Notes: generated by a model not told the origin, from the sequence alone. A stretch of DNA of 38,629 nucleotides from Perkinsus olseni (GCA_013115135.1 JABANP010000498.1:1-38629); one strand, 5' to 3'; shown: positions 21,683 to 33,344, numbered from the stretch's first letter. Translations and numbers: made by a program.

Positions 21683-21987
21683 AATAATAAATGACAATAA
21701 CTCGAGGTGGGAGGTGGAGGGGCGACTTGGCGAAGGGAAGAGGAGGAACTCGAAGATGGCGGTGGAATGAAAGAAGGAGGCTTCCACAATGATACCATAT
21801 CCTCATCATCACCATTCATGATGACCATGAGCAATATTACAATGTTACTACAACATGACAGTTCATGATAATATTACCTTGTTCATGTTGTTAGTAGTAC
21901 TGGATGGTGGGGGTGGAGGTAAGCATACACACATCCTCGCTGTCGATGGATGGGATGTTAGACAGCTCGGGGCACCATGATCAGTCA

Positions 21988-24290
21988 CTAAGCATTGTCC
22001 GAAGGTGTGCAGACCACCATCCAGTACCTAACAACAGCTGGTGGGGGTAAGGGTTGGGGGGGGCATACATAGGCCGGCAACTCCAACCCTAGTTGATGGC
22101 CGCACCCTTGTTCACAGGGGAAGTGTGTTAACCTAATGCTGATGATGATAACAAGAGTAGTGTTGGTGGTGTTGTTGTTGGTATTACATAACATGGCAAT
22201 CATTAGCAAACTCCAATAGATGATCGTAGCATACCATACCATTGTTACTATGACAGGCATCATTACACGGTACCCCTCTGGACGCTGATAGATAGGTCAT
22301 TGACGGAGGAGGGGTTACACTGATATTATTAGGTAACCATTGATGGCCACTACGACGGTCTATGAAGATGAGTCTGACGATGACAGAGGGCTGCTTCAGT
22401 AGGAGGCTGCTGCTGATGTAGGGTGAGCATGGGGTGCATAGTATCACCTTGTCCTTGCAGCAGGTATATTGATGATAACCACCCCTTTGTGTTGGCCACG
22501 GAAATAGTTAGGGAATAGATTCAACCTCTGCTGTATGATAGGATACTCCTCCCTCAGGTACGGTATCTACCACCACCACCACTACTACTGGTGCTGCTGG
22601 TTAGGTGCTACTACCACTACCATGTATATCCTGTCCATTGGCACCAACCCTCCAGCGTTGTTATCAGCCTGTTGTCCTTGGATGAGAATATTAGTTAGTT
22701 GATCTAGTGTACTGGGTATGGCCAACGATATCATCTTCCTCAATGCCTCATCATATTCCTTCATCATCATCCCTCCCCCTACCTCTCCTCCCCCTCTACT
22801 CAAGGCCATCCTTTGATATATACCAGCTTGGTCAGCTGCATGCACGTTAGACCCCTCCACTGCTATATGACGGGACCTCGGCACCTCTGGGTATATACAC
22901 TCCCTCCCTTCGTGTGTTGTACCTACTACCATCGATAGTACTAGTATTGGGGGTGGGGTTACTAAGCCTCATCCAATGGTCCCATCCAGTGGTAGGGGCA
23001 TTAGGCCACTTCCATCGTATCCTGTCCCATAACGATCGATGGGCCATCCACCCCAACCCTACCACCACCATCACTGCTACTCATGCCCTACCCATCATTA
23101 CTACTACCAGGGAAGAAGTGGGTACGGTATAATGTGGTCTCATTAGTGGCATACTCGATAAAGCCATTATCATTCCACCCGCTGATACAATACAGGCTGT
23201 CATCATCTTCTAGCAACCTGATACTGAGTACTACCATGCAGGTGTCATCATTACTACAACTACTTGGCGGTGTTAATGAATAGGGTGAGGAAGTCGGGAG
23301 CAAAGATGAGGTCATTCTCTACCATAATAACATAATCATGTTGATGGACAGTATACACCTGTTCTAATGCATAACGGTAATGTGCTGCTATCTTGGATGA
23401 TGGTAGCGTATCATAGGCTGTTAATGGTGGTATCAATGGCCTGTGCCATACACCTACCATAACAATGACAATACTATCATCATCATCAGTAGTAGTGATG
23501 ATGGGGACCTATCCTCCTGCCGTACTGCCTCTCCTTCTCTCTTATTACACCCTCCATCCTATTAAAGGCACTCACCTCATCCAATGATATATACCTGATA
23601 ATACCAATACCAGTAGTGGTGGTGTTGGTATTGTTAAGAGTACATAGTGAATAGTTGAATACCATCTAAAGCCAGTAGGGACTCTAAACATGAGGCGAGG
23701 TACTGTTCTCTATCATGGGCCATTACCTGATATCATCATCACACTGATAACAATGCTAGTATGCTGATAAGAGCAGCAGCAGGAGGAGGCAGCGGCAGTA
23801 CTACTACCACAATAGCACTGTTCTTTAATACTGGATGCTGTCCACTACCCTTGGTTACATCAGTCGTAATCTCACCACTCACACCCGGCGCCTGCCGGTA
23901 CGGTAAGCATCCTCGACGATGATGTGGTACTACCAGTGCTGATGCTGCTGCTGCTGATTGTGGTGGTGGTGATGTTGGACACGTCTTAACATAGCTAACC
24001 TCACCCTCGGTCGATGTAGCTAGATATGGTGTACCAGCACGTACTGTACCTGGGAGGGTTATGCTACTAGTACTGCGGCAATGAATGGCGATATTACACC
24101 CTCCTCCTCCTGTAGTTGTTAGTGATGGGGGACAGGTAACCCCTTTACAATACCACCCCAATGTTATACACCTCTTGAATGCATCTTGTAGCGTCGTGTA
24201 TGATGTTTGGTCATTACCAGCATATTCACCCAAGTATGATGATGTATGCATTAGGAATGTACCTAAGGTATCAAGACACCAGGCCTCCTG
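21988..24290 (-). CDS. GT13 glycosyltransferase (GnT-I/POMGnT1-like) with Cys-rich flanking regions
   Basis: Minus-strand exons. 24251-23739: a Cys-rich module (DAFKRCITLGWYCKGVTC, then VRAGTPYLATSTEGEVSYVK) of unknown type, perhaps lectin- or apple-like. From 23726: VMAHDREQYLASCLESLLA, SKIAAHYRYALEQVY, VIMVENDLIFAPDF (metal/UDP-sugar site, E-N-D where GnT-I has EDD), LYCISGWNDNG, LYRTHFFPG, LGWMAHRSLW, GWDHWMRL and YPEVPRSRHIAVEGSN, all in GT13 order. This family adds beta-1,2-GlcNAc to mannose in the Golgi. After the domain, 22447-21988 encodes another Cys-rich part (RGVPCNDACHSNNGMVC, ELPAYV) reminiscent of the tail of MGAT5-type enzymes. Introns are not all placed and the start (signal anchor) is not found. 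Confidence 0.82.
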
Positions 24291-24993
24291 TAATTATAGC
24301 CATACGACCACCTACAACAACAACTGCAACTTACATCCATCAATAACGATGGTCATGCTGTCATTAGTAGTAGTGGTGAGTGGAGTAGAAGGTGATGTAT
24401 CCTATATTATTATTAACACTACTAGTCCCACACCACTGCTGCCAATGGCTACTACCTTCATTCTAATAATACTCCGTGTTGTTGAAGATGGTAGTTTAGT
24501 CGTTGTTGTTGGAGGGAATGTCGTTACAAGATGGTGATGGTGTCCAGGTATCCTCATCTTCGTCTCCGTTGTTGTTGTTATCTTACCATACCTCTGTGTA
24601 TAACCATCATCAACCTAAGCTGGCACCACTCATGTACCAACACATCACCATGACCTACCGCCACAGTGTGTATCATGTTCAATGTTACCGTAGTAGTAGG
24701 ATAGTGTTCGAGAGAGGCGGTGGACAGATGGTACGCAGTATACCTACACTTGATCATGGATGTAGGTCGTTATGATGATAGTACATTATTAGTAGTATAA
24801 CATAGAGGATAGCAGCTATAGTAACCTTAATGATGAGGCTACTACTACTAGTAGTACCACTCCTTCCCCTACTCCCACGTATAGCTCTCATAAGACATGG
24901 ATCATAAGAACAACTAGTTTGGATGATCATGATGATGTATTAACAACATAACACTATATCGATCATCATTAACACACTGCATGATGACAACTA
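24291..24993. other. Unresolved region upstream of the GT13 gene
   Basis: About 700 bp between the recognised start of the GT13 coding region and the end of the SAS6-like gene. Short open stretches exist on both strands (for example 24503-24775 plus) but none shows a motif. It probably contains the missing first exon(s) and membrane anchor of the GT13 gene plus a short intergenic spacer. Confidence 0.4.
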
Positions 24994-26169
24994 CTATGCC
25001 GTAGTAGATGTATGCATTCTACCCATACCTGCTGATGATGCTAATGATGCTCTCCCTCCTCCTGTTGGTGAGGTATCTCTCATACCACCTATCATCATCA
25101 TACTATTAGATAATGATGTTGTTGTCGAGGATGACGTTGATGATGATGTCATGCCTTGCTGTGCGGCTGCTGCTGCTAGTGCACCATAACTACCACCGCC
25201 AGTATTAGTGTTATTATTATTACCTTTCTGTATTTGTAGTAATAGACTAGGGTTCTTAAGTTTAACAATAGCATGGAAGTCCTGCAGTCTAGCCTGTGAG
25301 GCATTAAGCTTACTCTTCAACGCGTTATACCTAATATCCACCACAACGTACGAGTAGGGTACACCTTGGGTATGGCTGATGACCTGTAGGTGATGTGCTG
25401 TCGTATAACTGTGTCGGGTGATGCTATGAACTCGGCACTGAGTAACTCTATGAACTTATACCTATTATAAGTACCATCATCAACCTCACCCCAGTGTTGT
25501 TGTTGTTACTCCATATTCTGTACAAAGTCCAATCTAGCAGTACCATCCCTCGCCATAACCAGTACACCCAGGAAGGCATGGGGCTCTGAGAGTATGATGA
25601 TGGTGATGGCGGCAGCGTCGGTGGTGGTGGTGGTATTACCGGCTATACAGGAGTTACACATCTTTATGAAGACATTAACATACTCATTGAACTCTATCAT
25701 CAGCTTCTGCTCTTCCTGTATGTCCCCTACAACACCAACACCATCATCATCACTGATGTCATTGCTGGTGTTGGTGGTATTACTGAACTGCATCTCATCC
25801 AGGGAGTGTGTATAATGGAAGAATATATCATTCTCCGAGGTTAACTCCACCCTACAGTGCTTGAAGGATCCCTCATTCTCTCCTAGTATCATAACCTTGC
25901 ATCTGATAGCTTCCAATGTACCAACATCAACAGGAGGAGGTGGAGGGTTGCCTTAGGACAACAACAGGTATTCATAAAGTGATGCTATTACTACTACTAC
26001 CCTCCCCTTCCCCTGTAGTCTTCCTAGTCATTGACAAAACCCTCAACTCCAGTGGTATCTCCCTATCATATACTACATGATGACCCTCTGATAGTGATGG
26101 GTCAACAACCAACTGCTGCTGCTGTTGTTGTTGAGTAATCATATCATCATAGGTTGAAGAGGGGATCAT
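24994..26169 (-). CDS. SAS6-like (SAS6L) protein
   Basis: Exons 26169-26001, 25951-25510, 25461-25384, 25330-24994, separated by GT-AG introns of 49, 48 and 53 bp; 341 residues from MIPSSTYDDM. Conserved SAS-6 head: DREIPLELR, VMILGENEG, RVELTSENDIFFHYTH, EEQKLMIEFNEY, RDGTARLDFVQNMEYKF, then IELLSAEF and IRQHITYRYNALKSKL leading to ARLQDFHAIVKLKNPSLLLQ. SAS6L lacks the long coiled coil of SAS-6 and in apicomplexans sits at the apical conoid; in flagellates it is tied to the basal body. Here the C-terminus ends in a Ser/Gly/Ala-rich tail. A poly-Gln run lies near the N-terminus. Start: first in-frame ATG; an upstream exon cannot be excluded. Confidence 0.9.
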
Positions 26170-26541
26170 ACCGGGAAGTGTTAGTATACTAATGATAGAT
26201 ACATTAACAACAACAACGTCAAGCACAGGACTACAGTAATAGAGACGGGGTAAAAGGGTAAAGGGGTGATGGCAAAAGCAACAGGTGGTGTAATAAACGG
26301 TAATGGTGATGATGCATTGTATGTAATTAGCCTCGTCGTAGTCCGCTGTGCGTGGTTATAACCATATCATTGATATCACCTGAAGACGTGAAGTAAGGGT
26401 TCGAGTACGATGCTGGTGCTGTTGCTGTTATTGCTGCAGCAGCAGCAGCAATGTGATGGTAGCCGTAGTGCATGGTGATTGGTATGAAGAACCCGTAGCC
26501 TCGTATGTTATGATGATGACGTTCGTCAACACAACAGTACT

Positions 26542-26578
<37 letters not shown>

Positions 26579-26881
26579 CTACTACTATGACACCCCTGTT
26601 GTCGCTGCTGGTCATATTATCATTCAGCATAGCTATTACTAGCAGCAGCAGCAACCGTGGTGGTGGTGGTAGGGGTTATATCATCATCAGTAGTGGGTAG
26701 TGTTATGTACTTATTATTATTTCCAACATGATCCTCATTACTACTACTACTACTCGATAGTGTTGTATGCTTATCATTACCCTTCCTTATTATGATTCCA
26801 TTTGATGATGGTGATACCATCATACCACCACCGTCGCCATCATCATCATGCTGTATCATTTTATTATCATCAGTACTGCTA
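26170..26881. other. Spacer between SAS6L and the transporter
   Basis: About 710 bp. Holds CAG-type and ATC-type microsatellites, and a minus-strand open stretch 26892-26620 rich in Asp, Ser, Asn and Thr that overlaps the transporter end and could be an alternative spliced tail. No independent gene is supported. Confidence 0.5.
26541..26578. repeat. (ATC)n microsatellite
   Basis: About twelve perfect ATC units in the non-coding spacer upstream of SAS6L. Similar perfect runs occur at 19763-19792 (inside the CCDC40 gene), 15193-15219 (an intron of the IP6K gene) and 30306-30341. Confidence 0.95.
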
Positions 26882-28776
26882 TTACCTGCCAATGACCACT
26901 CCCTCAGTTGCAGTCCCTCCCCTCCTAGTACTACTTCTGGCAGCCGCCTTCTCTATTGTTGTACTACTATCCTCCAATGACAGCCCTTTGGTTTCTGGTA
27001 GTAGTCTTAGTAATACGATGAATACCACTATACATGTAATAGAGTATATATAGAATGGTAGGGAGGGGGTTGGGCTCTCATACAACATCAATTCAAACGT
27101 CTGAAGAAGAGGTGATGGAGTGGTACTACTACTGGTGGTGGTAGTCTACCTGTTGATAGAGTATCTCAAATACTGACGTGAAGGTTAATGCCACACTGTT
27201 GGCAACACCCCTAGTGTATGTAGGCATGTACCTGACATCGATACCTGGTAGTACTACAAGGGTCTTCTTCTTGCTGTTGTTATTACTCATTGGCAGCCAT
27301 TAACAGTATCGGTCCAAGTCCGATGCTCCAGAAGAATATTACCAAATAAAACAGTATTACTGGGATACTCTCTGGGATGTTTATATCATCACTAGAATCA
27401 ACCTAAGATAATACGCAACAGCATAGTGGTTAATGACAAGGTCATTGTTGTTGCAGTTGTTATTACGACTTGTAGTAGTGCTGCTAGTACACCCTCCGCT
27501 AGAGCTATACCAAGTATTGATGTTAATAATAACCTCCTCCTACCACCAACCTTATTATTACTTCTCCTACCATCTATCAGTACTAATGCCACAATAGTGC
27601 CGAGTAGCTTCATTAGACCAACATAGGGTAGATAGTGGACTTGGACGTATTGTAGAGATCTACTAGTTAGGAGGGATATCACATCAGCAGCATACGATTG
27701 GAATGCATAGAACCCACAGGCTGATGCCGTTGTACACACTAGGACGGTTAATATCAGCCCTCTAAGGTGATGCTGGAGGGCGTATTTTAAACGATACAAC
27801 CAAGTACTACTACTATGATGGGGCAGCACCTGAGGTAATATTATATACCCACCACAGTAAGACAGTATCCATATTACATGTTTATTATCACCACTAGTAG
27901 TACTAGTATTGGTATCATCACTGGCATCCTTCAGCATACCCTCTACCTCATCATCATCACTAGTATACCCCAACCTACAAGAGAGGCATCACCACTAGCA
28001 GGGGCAGCAGTTGTATTACTACCTATTGATGACATCATTGAACTGCTCCATCCTACGTGCTCTGACGTCGGGTCTGGTACTACATGCAACTGTAACCAGC
28101 CACCTTGGTGATTCTGGTAGGAAGTATCTATACTAATACAAGTGGGAAAGGTGTGGTATTGTTGGTATCATCATTACATCAATAATAGTTGTATTACACC
28201 AGGAAAGACAGCAACACCAATCAGTAGTGGCCAGAGGGTTGTGGCAGCAGACGAGGTAAAAGCAGTAGTGCTGAATCCAACCAGAGACCCGATGCATACT
28301 GATAGCTCATGTGATGTTATCATCCTACCCCTCCATTTTGGAGGGGCTATCTCGGACAAATACGTACAACCAATCAATAAGGCTAGACTAATACCAATAC
28401 CTAGTAGTAGTCTACATATCAATAATAGTGTAAAATAACGTGACCCTAGTATCCATGTTAATGATACTGATATTATAATAAATACATCAGCAACAGCAAG
28501 ACCGAGCCTCCGTCCAACAGTATCTTGAACGGGCCCTCCACTGAGTCGGCCTATCAACATGCCAACAGAGAATAGTGTCACAACTAGACTCTTGCTGGAG
28601 GGTGTTAGGGTAAAGTGGGTGGTAATATCGGGTAGTACTGATGATATTACTGATAAATCATAACCGTAGGCAAAACCAGAAAGGCAGGCAAAAAACAAAC
28701 ATAATGATAGTGTGTAAACCCTCCTATTGATACACATACATGTCATATCATGCTGGCCGGGTGGTAGTGTGTGCAT
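26882..28776 (-). CDS. MFS sugar-porter family transporter
   Basis: Minus-strand exons with 12-helix MFS layout. After MHTLPPGQ and a basic RRVY comes TM1 with FAYGYDLSVISSVLPDI. Then GGPVQDTVGRRLGLA (the loop 2-3 motif), CRLLLGIGISLALL and SEIAPPKWRGRM (loop 4-5), LPESPRWL (after TM6, near 28110), a charged central loop (27973-27900), TM7-10, RYMPTYTRGVANSVALTF (TM10-11 edge) and LPETKGLSLE (after TM12, near 26990). PESPRWL and PETKG are sugar-porter signatures (GLUT, proton/myo-inositol or hexose symporters). Substrate not deducible. It stops at 26882 after GVVIGR, or may splice on into the Asp-rich stretch downstream. Start chosen as the last ATG before TM1. Confidence 0.87.
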
Positions 28777-28951
28777 AGTACTGTGGGGTAGTAGGGGAGT
28801 TGATGATGATGGCGATAGGAGAGGAGGAGGAGGAGAAAGAGGATGACAACAAGGGAGGAAAGGGCACCCGAGGTAGGGCATAAACAAAACTAACAAGGAC
28901 TTTATTCACAACGTTACATGCGTGTTGCTGCTGAACAGTACAAATAAAAAA

Positions 28952-29022
28952 CCTTGACTTGGGAATCGATCCTCCGACCTCGTGAGTGCCAGCCGCGCGC
29001 TCTACCATTACGCCAGTGTGGA
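28952..29022 (-). other. Degenerate tRNA-like sequence (Ala-GGC-like), SINE or pseudo-tRNA
   Basis: Minus strand folds partly like a tRNA: D-arm TGGCGTAATGGTAGAGC, anticodon loop CTGGCAC (anticodon GGC, with the normal T33), and a B-box-like GGATCGATTCC. The acceptor stem has three mismatches of seven and the T-stem only two good pairs, so it is not a functional tRNA. It would still match pol III internal promoter boxes. Confidence 0.55.
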
Positions 29023-29202
29023 AGAGCGCCCGCCATGAGTATAGGGCAGCATTCACAGTGAGTGCGCATTGTAGTTCGCACGCAGACATCTTGTGGTGGC
29101 TTGAGGTTAATGATGGCAATGAGTTTAGCGTCAAGAGCAAGGGAAGGTGATGATGATGTGGTGATGGCAGCTCTCACTGAGGGGTAGTCATCATCATCAT
29201 CC

Positions 29203-29203
29203 A

Positions 29204-29245
<42 letters not shown>
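29203..29245. repeat. (ACT)n microsatellite
   Basis: About fourteen near-perfect ACT units in the spacer upstream of the acidic-protein gene. Confidence 0.95.
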
Positions 29246-29457
29246 GCAAGGGTAACTGTTGTTTGGTAGGATCGCTGTTAAACTTGATATCGTACAAACT
29301 AATAACTATATTGAAGGTAGTACGCATGATGACGACGAGGATGAGGAGGAGGAGGGCGAGGCATGGTTTACAGCAATATGTAACATCCCCCCTACTACCA
29401 TGATGATGAGTAGTAGTAGTAGCAGGTATTAGTGGTATCACGCCTACACATGATGCC

Positions 29458-30305
29458 TTGGTGTTCGAACCCATCACTGATCATTATCATCATAACAACA
29501 ACATACTACAGGATACTCAGCATGCTGCCACGCCGTCCCCTCCTTCGTCCTTATCATCATCCAATGGTCTAATAACAATACCGTTGAGTATTATTGGTGA
29601 TGTATCGTATTATAATAATACTACCAAAGACGACGAGTGTGACCCAGACGATGATGATGATGCTTCCTTCAATGGTCCAGTGATAATACTGGTAAGAGTA
29701 ACTATGTACTTCTAACATGATCATGATCATCAGTGATAGTGTATCATCAATAGGATCTACCACAGTGCAGTAAGATAATGCACATACAGTGTGTTGTGGA
29801 CAGACATGCCGATGCTTGGTAGTAATAATACTATGTGCTGCTGCCACTACTGTGTCGTCGTCGTCGTCGTCATCAGGTTTAAGGCACTCACCAAACTACT
29901 ATCAGGCAATGGTTCTAGTCATACCCTAAAGGAGGAGGAGGATAATCCCAATCAAACAACAACTTCCTCCTCCCCTCACGCGGACACTACATCCGATGCT
30001 GATACTGGAGAGGTAGGCTTGGCAGTGGCTGAGGCATGGTGACGTTGTGGTCGACAACAGCAGATACTTACTGAGGAGAGCTACGAGGTGGTTGATGAGA
30101 GTAACGCGGATGATGATGACAGTGAAGATTACACCATCAGTAATACCAATATTGAGTACACGATGATGAGCAGTAGTAGTAACGATAACGATGATCACGA
30201 TGCCAACACAGCCGTCGATAGATACCATGCATGATGGTGATGACGACGAAGATGAGAGTAGCGATGATGATGATGGTACATCATCCGAGGGAGAGGAGGG
30301 ACATT

Positions 30306-30340
<35 letters not shown>

Positions 30341-30880
30341 AGTCTATCCATTCAAACAGAAGTCTGATGAGCTGACATATCAGCAGCAGCAGTCTCCGAT
30401 GTTACTTATCAGATATCACTATTGAAGTCGATCGTCATGCAGCGTGATGATATTATACAAAATATGCAGAGCGAGGGAACAAGGTAGTACCCACAGGAGG
30501 AGGAGCAGGGGATGTATCGTGATTATCGAGATCAGGTCCCGATGTGTATTACTAGAAGAACAGAACAATCTACTACTACGCCTCCTACAAGGTAGTAGTC
30601 AACATACTAGTAACGATCGTCATGCTGCTGTTCAGAGAGGGAGGATACTCTAGAAGATGTGTTCAACTTATGTGAACTGTTACTCACGCTACATGACGAT
30701 CCTGCTGCTGGTAGTGGTGGTGACGATGATGACACACAAAAGAGAGGACTACAGTCATCACCACCACTACCACCATTGATACCACTCTATCAGGTAGCCA
30801 ACAGCAGCAGCACGATGGACTCAGTAATAGAGCAGTGGGTCAGGGCTCCTCCTCCTCCTTGGACCAGAAGGATAGGATAG
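29458..30880 (+). CDS. Hypothetical acidic protein, exon structure unresolved
   Basis: Plus-strand pieces that look coding but lie in several frames: 29458-29700 (Ser/Asp-rich); about 29878-30021 (FKALTKLLSGNG, then acidic) spliced by a 48-bp phase-0 intron to 30070-30230 (ILTEESYEVVDESNADDDDS); 30231-30355 (poly-Asp); a helical piece near 30400-30480 (SLLKSIVMQRDDIIQNMQSE); and 30640-30880 (EDVFNLCELLLTLHDDP, ending TRRIG at the 30880 stop). The short leucine-heptad segments suggest coiled coil. No family is recognised. Frame changes without clear splice sites mean either sequencing indels, unusual introns or a decaying gene. Confidence 0.4.
30306..30341 (+). repeat. (GAT)n microsatellite, coding for poly-Asp in one frame
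   Basis: About eleven GAT units. In the frame that reads EEGHYDD it gives an uninterrupted Asp run inside the hypothetical acidic protein; in another frame it would give poly-Met. Only the Asp frame continues the acidic composition of both flanks. Confidence 0.85.
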
Positions 30881-31150
30881 CTTTGCGCCTCTGACCTGCA
30901 TGTCGTTTCAATTAATCATCATGCTGGATGATGATGATGGCCATGATGGTGATTATGATGTGGAGGAGGAGACCGAGTATTGCACAACTCACCTGTGTTG
31001 TGTTACTGATTCATCATCGTCATCATCATTGAATCACTCTTAGCGTCATCATGAACACCCTCTAGCCTCAGCCTCCCTTCTGTTGATGATGTCTTGCAGC
31101 GAGTTCAGCACTGGTTATTCTTGTAGTTGCCGTTGTCTCCCCTCCCAGTC

Positions 31151-32011
31151 ATGGCTCCCAATAGAGATGCCTCTCCTGCTGCCGATTCTACTGGGAACCC
31201 GAACTCTATCGTGTCTGTCGGTCCTACTACTGATTACAGTCAATTTGTTGAAGATACTGCAGCATCATTGAGTGATGGTAGAATACCCAAGTTGCCATCA
31301 GCCCCCCTGGATCAAATATTCAAGAGGGATATGATACCCCAAAAGGGTCTTATCCTTGACTTTGGCATCGGTACCGGCTGGTTTACACGATACATTGCTG
31401 GTCAGCTGAATGGCAGGAAGATGTACGGCTTTGATAGCTTCAAAGGCCTCCCGAGTGATTGGGTGCCGCAGCAGGTAATCACCACCAGTAATGGTGTTGA
31501 CCGACGATCATCTTCTTTTTAGGGAGCCATGCCGGAGACAGCCAAAGGCTCTTTCGCCCAAACTAAACTACCCGAGATGCCCGATAACGTCGAGTTGGTC
31601 GTTGGTATGTTCGATGATACCCTACCAGATTTTGCCCAACAACATATCAATGATACCATCGCTCTGCTTCATAATGATTCTGTTATGTATGAGTCGACTG
31701 TGAGTATATTCAAGAATCTTGGCCATATGATTGTACCGGGTACCATCATAGTCATGGATGAATTATTCGATTACCCCCAGTATGCTGATCATGAACTTAA
31801 AGGCTTCTTCGAGTTTTTGGTTGCTAGATCCAAGGTTATTGGTGAAGATTGTAAATTTGAATGGATCGGTACGGGTGATGTATTATTGGAAGATTGCTTC
31901 ACTGACCCTAAGTATGAGTATGGTATTTACGTAGATCCCACCGGTGCCAAGCTGGTATCACAGGACATCAACCTTCTCATGAGATGTGGCATTAGAATGA
32001 GTAAGGTGTGA
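31151..32011 (+). CDS. TylF/MycF-type SAM-dependent O-methyltransferase
   Basis: Exons 31151-31474 and 31523-32011 with a 48-bp phase-0 GT-AG intron; 270 residues. Start MAPNRDASP is the first ATG in frame. Class I methyltransferase motif I is ILDFGIGTGWFTRYIA (SAM-binding glycine loop); then YGFDSFKGLPSDW, a hallmark of the macrocin O-methyltransferase family, followed by KGSF, VELVVGMFDDTLP, ALLHNDSVMYEST and GTIIVMDELFDYPQ (metal-site Asp/Glu region), HELKGFFEF. These enzymes methylate sugar or small-molecule hydroxyls; substrate here is unknown. Unlike its neighbours it has almost no low-complexity sequence, in keeping with its compact bacterial-like family, so past transfer is possible but not shown. 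Confidence 0.92.
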
Positions 32012-32459
32012 AAATGCATGTAGTTGTGATGATGATGATCGTCATTTTTTCAACCTTTCATTATGCGCAGTACTCGTCCTGATTGTTCCGACACCCCCAC
32101 CAACAGAGTTTTTCTAATATCACCTTCGGCTGTTGTGTTTCATCATCCTGCGGGAAGGCGTACCAACGAGATAGCATGAGGGCGGTTATTGTATGATGAG
32201 TATTGCACCCGATTACCCTTGTTGAGGAAGAGCATTCTGTACTGCCTTCGATGAGGCAGCGATGGTTACTTCAAGTTAGCCAGTCATTCAATATTTAGGA
32301 GGGTGTGGTGGCGTCCCCCTTGTTGTTACTTCTGCTCCATCGTCGTACTGACTACTATGTAGCACGACACAACAACAATGGTGACATACAACTGTTGTTA
32401 TTAGTATGATATTAAAATATTTGAACGTAGTAGTAGTAGTAGTAGTAAGATTATAATCA
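32012..32459. other. Convergent intergenic region
   Basis: About 450 bp between the ends of the methyltransferase (plus) and Mpv17-like (minus) genes. No open frame of note. Includes a short AGT-type run near 32430-32448. It should contain the two 3' untranslated regions. Confidence 0.6.
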
Positions 32460-33344
32460 TCACGACCATGATTCGCCCCTATTATGATGGGTATGTAATT
32501 GTATGTCCAGATAACTCACCGGACGATCGTGGTCACAATGACTATGACATTTATGTATAAACTCATCATCATGGCCACCACCCCGGTGAGATGTAAAACC
32601 ACCATGAGCAACATAGTCCAGACAGACATTCCATAGTAAACAACTTACGTTAACGAACAGTACCTGATGATAACAACAGAGAAGATCATCAACGGCAACA
32701 GGGTGAGGAGTCGTTGGACCCACCTGATACCGTAAAGGAACTAGGGTAAAGTTGATGAGTTGTAATGGTATCCACATACCCCAACATAATGTAATAGTTG
32801 GAAGATACTCCCTCCGCATGGTGTCCATAGTTTCCTTAATAGTGTGTTGTTGTAGTAAACCCAGGGTCGTGTAGAATGCAGGTGTATACAACAGTGGAAC
32901 ATGAATTAGGTTGTCGAACAAGGATATCATCATACCCCTCCCGAACGCCGTCTTGGACGCTCTGAAGGGTATCCTCATACGATGGTATAAAGCATAAATA
33001 AGAGTATCAACCCCTCCTTGGTAGTATGCACAGAATGTTGTGATGGCGAAGGACCTCCTCCAACTAACACCATCATCCTCTGTCTCGATAACTCTTTGGC
33101 ATATTTGATCTCCGATGAAGCCGAGCACCCCTCCTGATAGGATATTGGTGCGGTATGGTCTGTGGGTAGCATACCAATTGTAAGTTGAAGTGCATTTACG
33201 TAGTAGACGAAAGGAGGAGGGTGATAATCTCATACCCGTCTGTACTGCCTGCGGTGACGATGACGATGTTAAATACTCAACAACAGCAGCAGGAAGAAGA
33301 GTAATAATACAATGATAGTATAAGAAAGAGAATAATGGTATCAT
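32460..33344 (-). CDS. Mpv17/PMP22 family membrane protein
   Basis: 294 codons from ATG 33344; an alternative start at 33233 (MRLSPSSF) would begin nearer the conserved domain and drop a hydrophobic leader. Family marks: YNWYATHRPYRTNILSGGVL and GDQICQ at the first helix; YYQGGVDTLIYALYHR; WGMWIPLQLINFTLVPLRYQ; VLFVNVSCLLWNVCLDYVAH. That is the four-helix layout of Mpv17/PMP22/Sym1 proteins of mitochondrial inner or peroxisomal membranes, implicated as small channels. Between RYQ and VLFVN lies a 60-bp GT-AG segment (32664-32723) that is probably an intron; because 60 is a multiple of three and has no stop, the frame stays open either way. The tail is His-rich. Confidence 0.9.
   Translation of the reverse strand: MIPLFSFLYYHCIITLLPAAVVEYLTSSSSPQAVQTGMRLSPSSFRLLRKCTSTYNWYATHRPYRTNILSGGVLGFIGDQICQRVIETEDDGVSWRRSFAITTFCAYYQGGVDTLIYALYHRMRIPFRASKTAFGRGMMISLFDNLIHVPLLYTPAFYTTLGLLQQHTIKETMDTMRREYLPTITLCWGMWIPLQLINFTLVPLRYQVGPTTPHPVAVDDLLCCYHQVLFVNVSCLLWNVCLDYVAHGGFTSHRGGGHDDEFIHKCHSHCDHDRPVSYLDIQLHTHHNRGESWS

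Larger units (their letters stand above)
28777..29457. other. Spacer with tRNA-like relic and (ACT)n microsatellite
   Basis: About 680 bp between the transporter start and the next plus-strand gene. Contains the tRNA-like sequence at 28952-29022 and a trinucleotide run at 29203-29245. A minus-strand open stretch at 29477-29241 has one hydrophobic segment but no recognisable family. Confidence 0.5.

Noticed and set aside
24503..24775. Plus-strand 90-codon open frame
   Set aside because: No motif, no neighbours on that strand, and it lies where the minus-strand GT13 gene should have its first exons.
28952..29022. Functional tRNA-Ala gene
   Set aside because: Acceptor and T stems have too many mismatches; only the D-arm, anticodon loop and B-box look right.
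31151..32011. Bacterial contamination, because of the bacterial-type methyltransferase
   Set aside because: The gene has a spliceosomal-type 48-bp intron and sits between eukaryotic genes.
32664..32723. Extra 20-residue loop in the Mpv17-like protein
   Set aside because: The segment begins GTGGG, ends ATCAG and separates two residues that are adjacent in the family, so an intron is more likely, though the frame is open either way.
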